From positions 1-16,830 of the forward strand of contig CAYZYO010000048.1 in the NCBI GenBank assembly GCA_964482585.1: DNA of 16,830 nucleotides, written 5' to 3'. Of the stretch, positions 7,901-14,885 are shown one piece after another (positions within the stretch are counted from its first letter, which is position 1; the number at the start of each line of letters is the position of its first letter). A program made the position numbers and the translations under genes. Source of the DNA: CAYZYO01 sp964482585 (GTDB taxonomy: Bacteria; Bacillota; Syntrophomonadia; Syntrophomonadales; Syntrophomonadaceae). The notes below the pieces were generated by a model that saw nothing but the letters and a program-made list of their open reading frames with translations, ran no database searches and had not been told where the DNA came from.

Positions 7901-8539
7901 GATGGGGTAATTGCTCAGATTTCTGCCGCTTCTATTAAACTGGATGATTTCCTTAACTACCGGTTTGACCGATGGGTGAGAAAGGGTTTTGCCTTTAAAG
8001 ATGTCTGGAATAAAGATGCTCTGCTGTTTCCAGAAAAAATAAATAATAGATATGTAATCTACCACCGTATTGAACCCAGTATATGGGTTTCATATCTCGA
8101 CAAATTAGAGTTTCCAGTTCCCAGAAAAATGCATTCTATTATCCTGGGCCCCCGTTCTGGAAAGATGTGGGATTCTTTGAAGATCGGAGCCGGTGCACAA
8201 CCTCTAAAGACCAAATACGGTTGGCTCTTAATTTATCATGGAGTTGACCAGGAGATGGTATACCGGTTGGGAGTCCTCCTGGTAGACCTACAAAATCCGG
8301 AACTGGTTATCTACCGGTCACCGAATCCTATTCTAGAGCCAAAAGAAAGCTATGAGATCGGCTCCGGGGAACACTGGGTTCCTAATGTGGTCTTTACTTG
8401 CGGTGCTGTTGGAGCGACTGATAAAGCAATATTAGAAGATGATGATGAAATACTTATATATTATGGAGCAGCAGACACTAATATAGCAGTAGCCACTGCT
8501 ACCCTGGCTGATTTAATTCCAGGAGATTTTCGTAGATAG
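4988..8539 (+). CDS. Glycosyltransferase (GT-A) - GH130 phosphorylase fusion protein
   Basis: The chosen start is ATG 4988 because GAGGTGAG lies at 4977-4984; the frame is open back to TTG 4817, but that codon has no ribosome site. The 1183-residue product has no signal peptide. Residues about 35-290 are a GT-A glycosyltransferase: VDLVIGIPFYNE (36-46 region), NGRGSS (106-111), a metal-site-like VIFAADL (127-133), EGAISG (191-196) and GYGID (221-225), the pattern of mannosylglycerate and glucosyl-3-phosphoglycerate synthases; a helical part to about 440 fits their C-terminal domain. Residues about 440-870 are unassigned. Residues about 875-1178 are GH130, with GNPIL (878-882), LLYRAFGE, CEDPR (952-956, holding the family's catalytic Asp), a FPEKINNRYVIYHR segment, LKIGAGAQP and YYGAAD (1158-1163). 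GH130 members phosphorolyse beta-mannosides to mannose 1-phosphate. Making and recycling a mannoside in one protein is my inference. Confidence 0.85.
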   Translation: MQLNNALCSEKEENNILFEQILQEALQDLSEINDVDLVIGIPFYNEKATLPGILKTIEKSLINLKYYKKPLVLCVGDPEGVEVIELIKQMDLSFIHYEFLMQAGCNGRGSSIQAMMEIANIITADLVIFAADLAREKNRGLKPDWITRIIEPLQQKYDFVLTTYRQHYFEDVITSFLVAPLLEQFYGYKIEGAISGIYAISHDLIEDLCLEFKFWNGINRGYGIDPWIVTRIMKWNKDLCEVKLGSKLERVSWNKVNYVFKELARAFFECIKRDEDHWLNKPVVIKVPDLHGGKWDDLPVEVEFNPGDMILFFKRHYNQYKMIFETALDHNTSLDLRNISSASSDEFDFSSESWTKIVLAFCFEYWFSGELNRDDILISLTSAFNARIASYIMHIQSLYEQFKAIDLDNINHFLENEAAAVKKAQRISFLDSHQTFSYKWEKRLMEVTPPLTLTHYLEFVPGIPIILPKTIEGKHGKKVSSEVVFNRLQKRYQQAFESIIYDCLQVPDNEIVSQVTNFMNQLEKTMDSLFPGDLHTYAGTEEVLEHIFELLPHTSMFSVKDEIFKEMLTRFPPVNVMIPMGFYNTRELLEEMDVRNAVSLANLMETRKYADRTLLWILDNLRPDGLDEVDIRYIVLKPEIREIARSVNISNLNKITTRIVTSPLHKNMGGAYPKLRFCLFIARHIMIAENYAHLWRNYARERKNLGTKIRYSLIGRYDTTAFSAHNIFENQHHRALVSKFRDLAEKIDRAGLHQEAPVIRMMCDSYGLSQILNDGTFVPLSAWSWASYNYKGGKGVPTPLSSHVEEKWFNQDLLEEIYKELGYDVSEIQVGIEQLIGQGRASENVLDTLLGIRPKDVTVVAHEAIVFPPARPLVRYYGNPILDPVKDHYWENKYVLNAAAFRLKDRVYLLYRAFGEDEISRIGLAVTDGFNVLERLPYPIFVPGNDEEKCGCEDPRVVIIDDEIYMMYTAYDGVIAQISAASIKLDDFLNYRFDRWVRKGFAFKDVWNKDALLFPEKINNRYVIYHRIEPSIWVSYLDKLEFPVPRKMHSIILGPRSGKMWDSLKIGAGAQPLKTKYGWLLIYHGVDQEMVYRLGVLLVDLQNPELVIYRSPNPILEPKESYEIGSGEHWVPNVVFTCGAVGATDKAILEDDDEILIYYGAADTNIAVATATLADLIPGDFRR

Positions 8540-9685
8540 ATATCCCGGGATCCATTCTTTAGAAACCTTTTGGGCTATTTCATAATACTTTTCCGCAGAT
8601 CTAACCCAGCTTAGCGATTCACCTAGATCTGCAGCTTTTTTCTCCATATCTTTTTGCAGTTGCGGGTTTTTAAGAACCCTGTTCAAAAGCTCTGCCAGGT
8701 CTTCCGGTGTAGGCTCATTGGCTAGAAGCCCCCGTCCGGAAGCTAATAATTCCTGAGCATGTTCATAAGGAGTAGATATAATGCACCTGCCACATCCAAC
8801 AGCAAATGAAAGAGTTCCTGATACAGCCTGGTCCAGGTTAGGATAAGGACTTAGATAAATATCGGTCATATACAGGTAATCACTTAATTCCTCATTACTT
8901 AGAAACCGGTTTACAAAGACTACATTTCTTTCCAACCGGAGTTCCTTCACCTGGCGCTCTATTTGAATTCTATAGTGTTCACCTTCGCTTCTTAACAAGC
9001 TGGGATGGGTTTTGCCGGCAATAATATATACTGCTTCAGGATGCCGGGAAACTATCATGGCCAAGGCCTTCAAGCCAAGTTCAAGCCCTTTACCAGGTCC
9101 TATTAATCCAAAAGTAGTAATGATTCTGCGTCCCTGCAGACTATATTTAGCCTTTAAAGCCTCTCTATTCTTTTCACCAAAATCCGGTACTCCATGCGGT
9201 ATTACAAATATTTTTTGCGGGTTAACCCCATAGACTCTTTCCAACAGGTTGCCGGCTCGAGCGGTCATACAGATAACTGCTGCCGCGTCTCCAGCCAATC
9301 CTGCCAGTACATTCTTCCTGCTTGTTGAGGGGGCGGTTAAAACTGTATGCGTAACTAAAATATAGGGTTTATTAAGATGTATAGCCAGGGAAATAATATT
9401 TTCACCATCCTGGCCACCATATATGCCATATTCATGCTGGATAATGACCAAATCAATATCTTGCTGCTGGTTAACCCAGGCCGCAACTGCAATATAATCG
9501 TCTGTGCTCTCCTGGTCGATTTGAAAGACTACTTCTATAGGATAATCATAGTAATCATCCAAATCGTTTACAGCAGCTACTGATACAGGGATACAATTAA
9601 TCAAATTATCTCTTAAATCTTTAGAAAATGTAGCAATTCCACACTTCCGGGGAGGGTAGGTACTGATGATCAAACAACTCTTCAT
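8513..9685 (-). CDS. Glycosyltransferase family 4 (GT-B) protein
   Basis: The 390-residue cytosolic protein has the GT4 layout: N-terminal STYPPRKCGIATFSKDL (8-24), an acceptor-side HEYGIYGGQDGENI (84-97), IPHGV (162-166), and in the C-terminal nucleotide-sugar domain FGLIGPGKGLE (192-202) and SPYPNLDQAVSGTLSFAVGC (279-298). In the last segment the first Glu of the usual GT4 E-x7-E motif is replaced by Gln286, a variant I associate with the subgroup whose members begin with YPPR.CGIATF. Donor and acceptor cannot be read from sequence; GDP-mannose is plausible because manC and phosphomannomutase lie directly upstream. AGGAGGT at 9699-9693 sits 7 bases before the ATG. Its last 27 bases overlap, tail to tail, the end of the GT-GH130 gene, which also suggests the two genes belong together. 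Confidence 0.88.
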   Translation of the reverse strand: MKSCLIISTYPPRKCGIATFSKDLRDNLINCIPVSVAAVNDLDDYYDYPIEVVFQIDQESTDDYIAVAAWVNQQQDIDLVIIQHEYGIYGGQDGENIISLAIHLNKPYILVTHTVLTAPSTSRKNVLAGLAGDAAAVICMTARAGNLLERVYGVNPQKIFVIPHGVPDFGEKNREALKAKYSLQGRRIITTFGLIGPGKGLELGLKALAMIVSRHPEAVYIIAGKTHPSLLRSEGEHYRIQIERQVKELRLERNVVFVNRFLSNEELSDYLYMTDIYLSPYPNLDQAVSGTLSFAVGCGRCIISTPYEHAQELLASGRGLLANEPTPEDLAELLNRVLKNPQLQKDMEKKAADLGESLSWVRSAEKYYEIAQKVSKEWIPGYLSTKISWN

Positions 9686-9800
9686 AATACTTACCTCCTA
9701 TCTCAAATATTTTATCCTAAAATACCAACTCCAGCTTTTTTCTACCGTTAGACAGGTATTTTATTACTGTCCTTCTGAGGCAAAGGCTGATATGCCGGAT

Positions 9801-9822
9801 TTTTTAATTATGCAAAACTCTC
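9801..9822 (+). repeat. Repeat-family end between the mutase and GT4 genes
   Basis: ATTATGCAAAACTCTC at 9807-9822 is the clearest example of the family terminus (reverse complement GAGAGTTTTGCATAAT). A possible decayed left part lies around 9703-9740, and a bulged hairpin (GACAGGTA...TACTGTC, about 9751-9771) could be the old core. The copy fills most of the 145-bp gap between the two genes. Confidence 0.5.
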
Positions 9823-9830
9823 AAATGAAA

Positions 9831-11198
9831 TTAGTTAACTATTTGTATTCCCAATGTTCCTAGAAAGCCAAATAATTCTTCTTGGATCTGGGCTAAAGCT
9901 TCCGGGGTATTTCCCTCACACCTGATTATCAGTTCTGGACCCGTATTGGACACCCTAACTAATCCCCATCCATCCGGAAAGATTATCCTGGCTCCATCTA
10001 CCTCTATAACCTGGTACCGGGAACGAAAATGATTAAGGACTTTTTCTACTACCAGGTACTTTTGTTCATCAGTGCTCTTTATCCTTATTTCTGGAGTATT
10101 ATAGTATTTAGGAACATCTTGCAGCAGTTCATCTAAACCCTTTTCGCTGTAGGATAATATGCGCAGCAACCGGGCAGAGGCATAAAGAGCATCATCGAAA
10201 CCGTAATACTCATCTGCAAAGAATATATGTCCTGACATCTCTCCGGTAAAAACCGCCCCTAATTCCTTCATTTTCGCTTTTATTAACGAATGCCCGGTAG
10301 GACTAATCAGGGGCCTGCCTCCCAGTTGATAGATTTCATCTATAAGACTCTGGGAACATTTTACTTCTACAATACATTCAGTCCCCGGGTATTTAGGCAA
10401 TATCTCTCGCCAGAAGAGAACCATCAAGAGGTCTCCCCAGATGATATTCCCCAGACTGTCAACAACTCCTACCCGATCTCCATCCCCATCTAAACCAATA
10501 CCCACATCTGCTTGTTCTTGTTTAACCAGCCGAATAAGATCCTGGCAGTTTTCAACTGCTACCGGGTCTGGATGATGATGGGGAAACGTCGGATCAGAGT
10601 CACAGTACAATTCCACAACCTCACAACCTAGCTCTCTAAAAACCCGGGGCGCAAAAATTGAAGCTGTCCCATTCCCGCAGTCAACTACTATTTTAAGCTT
10701 TTTCGGTCCAAGCTTAATTTTTTCTTTAATCATTTTGACATATTCATCAATTACGTTTACTTCAGTTAACTTGCCCTGGTTTCCAGATACAAAATCCCGG
10801 TTTTCCGCCAGAAAACGCAGCTCTTGAATCTCCTCCCCGTAAATTGTAGTTTCACCTAGAAGTATTTTAAAACCATTATATTCCGCAGGGTTATGACTGG
10901 CAGTTATCATAAGACCAGCCTTTATATCAAGATGCCGGGCTGCAAAATAAAAAATAGGAGTTATCACTAAACCTATATCCACTACCTCACAACCGGAATC
11001 GATTAAAGCATTTAAGGTAATTTGCCGTAAACTATTTGATGATTCCCGGTTATCTCTTCCTACCAGAATTCGCCGGCATCCCTGGCGAACTGCCTTGGCA
11101 GCAAATGCCCGGGCTATCCTGTAAGCTGATTCTTCATCTAACTCGGCACCGTAAATGCCTCTAATATCATACTGCCTGAAAATATTAGATTTTAGCAT
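9831..11198 (-). CDS. Phosphomannomutase / phosphoglucomutase
   Basis: The protein (455 residues from this start) is an alpha-D-phosphohexomutase: TASHNP (99-104) with phosphoserine Ser101, metal loop DGDGDR (237-242), sugar loop GEMSGH (319-324) and phosphate loop RVSNTGPELIIR (415-426). It interconverts hexose 6-phosphate and hexose 1-phosphate. GEMSGH with the 455-residue length fits the dual phosphomannomutase/phosphoglucomutase group, and the manC neighbour favours mannose. The start is ATG 11198 because AGGAGGGG lies at 11210-11203; an in-frame start 13 codons upstream lacks such a site. It follows manC by 43 bp and is probably co-transcribed with it. In this locus it would link fructose 6-phosphate-derived mannose 6-phosphate with the mannose 1-phosphate used by ManC and released by GH130 enzymes. 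Confidence 0.93.
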   Translation of the reverse strand: MLKSNIFRQYDIRGIYGAELDEESAYRIARAFAAKAVRQGCRRILVGRDNRESSNSLRQITLNALIDSGCEVVDIGLVITPIFYFAARHLDIKAGLMITASHNPAEYNGFKILLGETTIYGEEIQELRFLAENRDFVSGNQGKLTEVNVIDEYVKMIKEKIKLGPKKLKIVVDCGNGTASIFAPRVFRELGCEVVELYCDSDPTFPHHHPDPVAVENCQDLIRLVKQEQADVGIGLDGDGDRVGVVDSLGNIIWGDLLMVLFWREILPKYPGTECIVEVKCSQSLIDEIYQLGGRPLISPTGHSLIKAKMKELGAVFTGEMSGHIFFADEYYGFDDALYASARLLRILSYSEKGLDELLQDVPKYYNTPEIRIKSTDEQKYLVVEKVLNHFRSRYQVIEVDGARIIFPDGWGLVRVSNTGPELIIRCEGNTPEALAQIQEELFGFLGTLGIQIVN

Positions 11199-11241
11199 AA
11201 GACCCCTCCTCATGGTATAATCTGTTTTCAAAAACATTCAC

Positions 11242-12312
11242 TTATATAATATCTTCATAACCGGCCTCTTTAAGGGCTTGTACCGCCTTTTTAATATCCT
11301 GGTCTCGATCTTTGTCACAGACTAACAGGCTGTCCTTATAGTTGACAATCAAAAGATTCTCTACTCCTAAAGCAACAACTACCTGCTGGGGAGAATAAAT
11401 GAAGCAATCATTAGTATCTAATAAAACTCCTTTACCCTCCAGTACATTCCCCTTATTATCAGCATTGCAGTAACGCTCTAGAGCTGTCCAGGTGCCTATA
11501 TCATCCCATCCAAAAGCAGCCGGGATTACCAATACCTGTTTACACTTTTCCATAATGCCATAATCTATAGAAACCCATGGTAAGTTAGCATAAACATTCC
11601 TAATAATCTCTTTTTCCATCGGGGTTCCCAGGCTGTTTGCTATTAGACTTAATCCCTGCTCCAGTTCCGGTAAAAACTCTGCCATAAGCCTGAAGAGAAG
11701 ATCACTTCTCCATAAAAACATACCACTGTTCCACAAATAAGTCCCTTTATCCAGGTATTTTATAGCCTGGTTAATATCAGGCTTTTCATGGAAAGCCCCA
11801 GCTTTAAATATACTTACACCTTCTATTTCCTCGGCTTTATCACCTTTTTCTATGTATCCATACCCGGTTTCCGGCCGTGAGGGACTAATGCCAATAGTCA
11901 CTACCTGCTCCCCACTCTGGGCAGCTTTTTTACCAGCCTTAATTATATTTGTAAATGCTTCTATATCTGCCACATAATGATCAGCAGGTAACACCAGCAT
12001 CACTCCCTGCGGGTCCCGCATCTGAATATAAGCTGCTGCTAACCCAACTGCTGCTGCAGTATCGCGGCCACAGGGTTCGCAGATTATATTCTGAGAAGGT
12101 AACTCCGGCAGCTGTTTTTCAACCAGCTCCCGGTAGAGAACACCGGTAACCACATATACATTTGATGGCTCAACCAGGTTATCAAGCTTATCCATAGTCA
12201 GCTGCAGCATAGTACGGTTGCTAAATAGAGATAAGAACTGCTTAGGTTTTTTTTTCCGGGACAAAGGCCAAAATCTTTCACCAGGTCCCCCGGCCAATAT
12301 TACTGCATACAT
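11242..12312 (-). CDS. manC: Mannose-1-phosphate guanylyltransferase
   Basis: The 356-residue protein makes GDP-mannose from mannose 1-phosphate and GTP. It starts with the nucleotidyltransferase signature ILAGGPGERFWPLSRKKKPK (5-24), followed by EPCGRDTAAAVGLAA (79-93), LPADHYV (108-114), a YGYIEKG segment, WNSGMFLWR, SIDYGIMEK and GWDDIGTW. It is the short form without the C-terminal isomerase domain of bifunctional AlgA/ManC enzymes. The chosen start is ATG 12312, since AGAGGTGA at 12328-12321 sits 8 bases upstream; the frame is open to TTG 12333, but that would place the ribosome site inside the gene. It is the first gene of the minus-strand set manC, mutase, GT4. Its promoter must lie in the repeat-rich spacer shared with htpG. 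Confidence 0.94.
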   Translation of the reverse strand: MYAVILAGGPGERFWPLSRKKKPKQFLSLFSNRTMLQLTMDKLDNLVEPSNVYVVTGVLYRELVEKQLPELPSQNIICEPCGRDTAAAVGLAAAYIQMRDPQGVMLVLPADHYVADIEAFTNIIKAGKKAAQSGEQVVTIGISPSRPETGYGYIEKGDKAEEIEGVSIFKAGAFHEKPDINQAIKYLDKGTYLWNSGMFLWRSDLLFRLMAEFLPELEQGLSLIANSLGTPMEKEIIRNVYANLPWVSIDYGIMEKCKQVLVIPAAFGWDDIGTWTALERYCNADNKGNVLEGKGVLLDTNDCFIYSPQQVVVALGVENLLIVNYKDSLLVCDKDRDQDIKKAVQALKEAGYEDII

Positions 12313-12430
12313 ATAATCTCTCACCTCTTTCAAATAACTTCCATTGTCTGCTCGCCTTTTTTACTGCTTCCAAATTTATCTTATTATCGCATGATTAGTT
12401 AAATTAAAACAGTATCCCTAGCGAATTTTT

Positions 12431-12458
12431 ATCTGTGCCTAATCTGTGTGTATCTGTG
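12431..12458 (+). repeat. Three near-tandem ATCTGTG units
   Basis: ATCTGTG occurs at 12431, 12442 and 12452, a period of 10-11 bases, close to one helical turn. The stretch lies where the left arm of repeat copy C would be expected. Confidence 0.55.
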
Positions 12459-12477
12459 GTTAATAATAAAAATTCTC

Positions 12478-12602
12478 ATATAACTTAGAGATTTCAGTCT
12501 TCCCTAAATATAGTTATTATCTGGCTAGCCGGAGACTAAAGTCTCCTTTACGATACAAGAATTAGGTTTATTGGCAAGTGGAATCAATTATGCAAAATAC
12601 TC
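12478..12602. repeat. MITE-like element, copy C (left arm missing or changed)
   Basis: The core reads ATATAACTTAGAG, TTATCTGGCTAGCC and a perfect GGAGACTAAAGTCTCC-type palindrome at 12531-12546, followed by GATACAAGAATTAGG and the right arm, which ends in ATTATGCAAAATACTC (12587-12602). It matches copy A almost base for base from the core to the right end. A weak left-end likeness is present near 12380-12399 (TTATTATCGCATGATT), but the sequence between differs. Confidence 0.65.
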
Positions 12603-12657
12603 ACCTACTATTAAGGTAAGTTACAATAGATAAACTTCAACTTTAGGAAAAAATATA

Positions 12658-12685
12658 TTGACACTAGAAATGAAGTGAGTAATAT
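12658..12685 (+). promoter_or_regulatory. Sigma-A-type promoter upstream of CIRCE
   Basis: A perfect -35 TTGACA (12658-12663) and a -10 TAATAT (12680-12685) are separated by 16 bp. The expected transcription start falls just before or at the CIRCE operator, the usual arrangement for HrcA repression. Confidence 0.75.
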
Positions 12686-12697
12686 ATTAATTAGGCT

Positions 12698-12724
12698 TTA
12701 GCACTCAATTAATTAGAGTGCTAA
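12698..12724 (+). promoter_or_regulatory. CIRCE operator (HrcA binding site)
   Basis: TTAGCACTC, nine bases (AATTAATTA) and GAGTGCTAA match the consensus CIRCE inverted repeat in all 18 arm positions. HrcA binds this element and represses heat-shock genes, classically groESL and the hrcA-dnaK operon. The next gene in this direction is htpG, about 280 bp downstream, so htpG appears to be an HrcA-regulated gene here. Confidence 0.95.
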
Positions 12725-12813
12725 GGTTTTATGGAATGTCATTACCGGTTAATAATAACATCTTATACCAAGGGATTTGCTGGCTGGCAATACTTTTTCC
12801 AGGATATATTTAT

Positions 12814-12943
12814 GAGGATTTTGCATAATAGCTATTTTATATTATTAGTGCTCTTGCCCCGGTAGAGGAGACTATAGTCTTTAGCTTGACTGTCATCCGA
12901 AAACAAAGTAACATAATGAATTATTGAATTATGCAAAACCTTC
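12814..12943. repeat. MITE-like element, copy D (130 bp)
   Basis: The ends GAGGATTTTGCATAAT (12814-12829) and ATTATGCAAAACCTTC (12928-12943) are inverted repeats with two mismatches. The bases immediately outside are TTAT on both sides (12810-12813 and 12944-12947), a possible 4-bp target duplication, although in such AT-rich DNA that could be chance. The core keeps GTAGAGGAGACTATAGTCT (12862-12880). Confidence 0.65.
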
Positions 12944-12950
12944 TTATAAT
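12921..12950 (+). promoter_or_regulatory. Possible second htpG promoter at the repeat edge
   Basis: TTATTG (12921-12926) and a perfect TATAAT (12945-12950) are 18 bp apart; the -35 part lies in the right end of copy D and the -10 just outside. Transcription from here would bypass CIRCE. The -35 match is mediocre. Confidence 0.35.
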
Positions 12951-13004
12951 ACTTTACTGCTACTATTAGCTATTTAATATCTAGCTGCGAAAGGAGCGAT
13001 TTAC

Positions 13005-14882
13005 TTGGCAAAAAAACAATTCAAAACTGAGTCTAAAAGACTATTAGATCTTATGATCAACTCAGTCTATACTCACAGGGAGATTTTTCTAAGAGAACTC
13101 ATTTCTAATGCGGGTGATGCCATCGATAAAATCTACTATAAAGCATTAACCGATGAATCTTTAACCTTTAATAAAGATGACTATTATATTAAAGTTACTG
13201 CTGATAAGGAAAACAGAATACTAAAAATATCTGATACTGGTATTGGCATGACTAAAGAAGAACTTGACGAAAACCTTGGAATTATAGCCCAGAGCGGATC
13301 TTTAACCTTCAAAAAAGAAAATGAAATAAAAGATGGGTATGACCTAATAGGGAAGTTTGGGGTTGGATTTTATTCAGCATTTATGGTAGCCGACATGGTT
13401 ACAGTTATTAGTAAAGCCCTGGGCAGCAATAAGGCCTACAAGTGGGAATCTAAAGGTATAGAAGGATATACGGTTGAGCCATGTGAAAAAGATGGTGTTG
13501 GTACCGATATTATACTTAAAGTAAAAGAAAACACTGACGATGAGAAATTTGATGAATACCTTGAGGCATACCGCCTTAAATCTATTATTAAGAAATATTC
13601 CGACTTTATTAGATATCCCATAAAAATGGATATAGCCGGAAGCAGGCTTAAAGAAGGTAGCGAAAGCGAATATGAAGAGTATACTGAAGAGCAGGTTGTA
13701 AACAGTATGGTACCGATATGGAAAAAAAATAAAAACGAACTCAACCAGGAGGATTATGAAAATTTCTATTCCGAAAAGCGTTTCGGTTTTGATAAGCCGC
13801 TTAAGCATATTCATATAAGTGTTGATGGGGCTGTAAGCTATAATGCTATTATGTTTATCCCCGAGAGAATGCCTTATGATTTCTATACAGCTGAATATGA
13901 GAAGGGATTAGAATTATATTCAAGCGGTATCTTGATTATGAACAAATGTGCAGATTTATTACCTGATTATTTTAGTTTTGTTAAAGGGTTGGTGGACTCA
14001 GAGGATCTGTCACTTAACATATCCCGGGAAATGCTTCAGCATGATAGACAGCTGCAGCTTATTGCTAAGAACATTAAAGCTAAAGTAAAAAGAGAATTAG
14101 AGAACATGCTTAAAAACGAAAGAGATAAATATGAAGATTTCTACAAAACCTTTGGTAGGCAATTAAAGTATGGAGTTTACAGCGATTTTGGCAGCAATAA
14201 AGATGTCCTGCAGGACTTATTGATGTTTTATTCATCAAAAGAAAAAAAACTGGTTACTTTAGATGAATATGTTTCTCAAATGCCCGAAGAGCAAAAATAT
14301 ATTTATTATGCGGCCGGGGAATCAATTGAGAGAATAGAAAAACTGCCTCAAACAGAACTGGTAGCTGATAAGGGATATGAAATACTGTACTTTACTGATG
14401 ATGTAGACGAATTTGCTATAAAGATGTTGACAACCTATAAAGATAAAGAATTTAAATCAGTATCCAGCAGTGATTTAGGAATAGAAACAGAAGAAAATGA
14501 TAACACCAGTGGTGATGCGCAGGATAATAAAGAATTGTTCAATAAAATGAAAAACATCTTAGCAGATAAAGTAACGGATGTCCGTGCATCTAAAAGGTTG
14601 AAAAATCATCCGGTATGCCTGGCAAACGAAGGAGAAGTTTCAATTGAGATGGAAAAGATACTGAACTCCATGCCCAATAGTCAGAATATTAAAGCCAATA
14701 AGGTTTTGGAAATAAACATTAGTCATGAGGTGTTTCAATCACTAAAAGAAGCTTTTGAGAATGACCAGGATAAGCTTAACCTATATACCAGTCTATTATA
14801 TAATCAAGCACTGCTTATTGACGGATTACCAATAAATGACCCGGTTGAATTCACCAATAATATCTGTAAAATAATGAAATAG
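13005..14882 (+). CDS. htpG: Molecular chaperone HtpG (bacterial Hsp90)
   Basis: The 625-residue protein has the normal length and order of Hsp90: an N-terminal GHKL ATPase domain with ELISNAGDAIDK (31-42; most relatives have NASDA), ISDTGIGMT (75-83) and GKFGVGFYSAFMVAD (116-130), then the middle domain with LNISREMLQHD, which carries the catalytic-loop arginine, and a C-terminal dimerisation domain. An acidic, glycine- and asparagine-containing linker (ETEENDNTSGDAQDN) separates the last two. HtpG is a cytosolic ATP-dependent chaperone that remodels client proteins together with DnaK. The start is TTG 13005, 8 bases after AAGGAG (12991-12996), and MAKKQFKTESKRLL is a normal HtpG N-terminus. 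The upstream CIRCE indicates heat-shock control by HrcA. It is monocistronic and ends at a strong terminator. Confidence 0.96.
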   Translation: MAKKQFKTESKRLLDLMINSVYTHREIFLRELISNAGDAIDKIYYKALTDESLTFNKDDYYIKVTADKENRILKISDTGIGMTKEELDENLGIIAQSGSLTFKKENEIKDGYDLIGKFGVGFYSAFMVADMVTVISKALGSNKAYKWESKGIEGYTVEPCEKDGVGTDIILKVKENTDDEKFDEYLEAYRLKSIIKKYSDFIRYPIKMDIAGSRLKEGSESEYEEYTEEQVVNSMVPIWKKNKNELNQEDYENFYSEKRFGFDKPLKHIHISVDGAVSYNAIMFIPERMPYDFYTAEYEKGLELYSSGILIMNKCADLLPDYFSFVKGLVDSEDLSLNISREMLQHDRQLQLIAKNIKAKVKRELENMLKNERDKYEDFYKTFGRQLKYGVYSDFGSNKDVLQDLLMFYSSKEKKLVTLDEYVSQMPEEQKYIYYAAGESIERIEKLPQTELVADKGYEILYFTDDVDEFAIKMLTTYKDKEFKSVSSSDLGIETEENDNTSGDAQDNKELFNKMKNILADKVTDVRASKRLKNHPVCLANEGEVSIEMEKILNSMPNSQNIKANKVLEINISHEVFQSLKEAFENDQDKLNLYTSLLYNQALLIDGLPINDPVEFTNNICKIMK

Positions 14883-14885
14883 TAT

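Larger units (their letters stand above)
12313..13004. other. Divergent spacer between manC and htpG
   Basis: This 692-bp region carries an ATCTGTG triple repeat (12431-12458), MITE-like copy C (12478-12602), a promoter with CIRCE operator (12658-12724), MITE-like copy D (12814-12943) and a -10-like TATAAT (12945-12950) before htpG. I see no gene in it and no clear promoter for manC. Confidence 0.75.

Noticed and set aside
11199..11237. Longer start for the phosphohexomutase
   Set aside because: The 13 extra codons overlap the ribosome binding site AGGAGGGG that serves ATG 11198, and mutases of this family usually start close to the FRQYDIRG motif.
12313..12333. Longer start for manC at TTG 12333
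   Set aside because: The extension contains the AGAGGTGA site that serves ATG 12312, and ManC proteins normally begin at the YAVILAGG strand.
12731..12865. 44-codon frame directly after CIRCE, a possible heat-shock leader peptide
   Set aside because: It has no ribosome binding site, runs into repeat copy D and stops inside it; the translation has no recognisable features.
13374..13814. Minus-strand frame of 146 codons inside htpG
   Set aside because: It is a shadow of the well-supported htpG frame; its translation is low-complexity Phe/Ile-rich and has no ribosome binding site.
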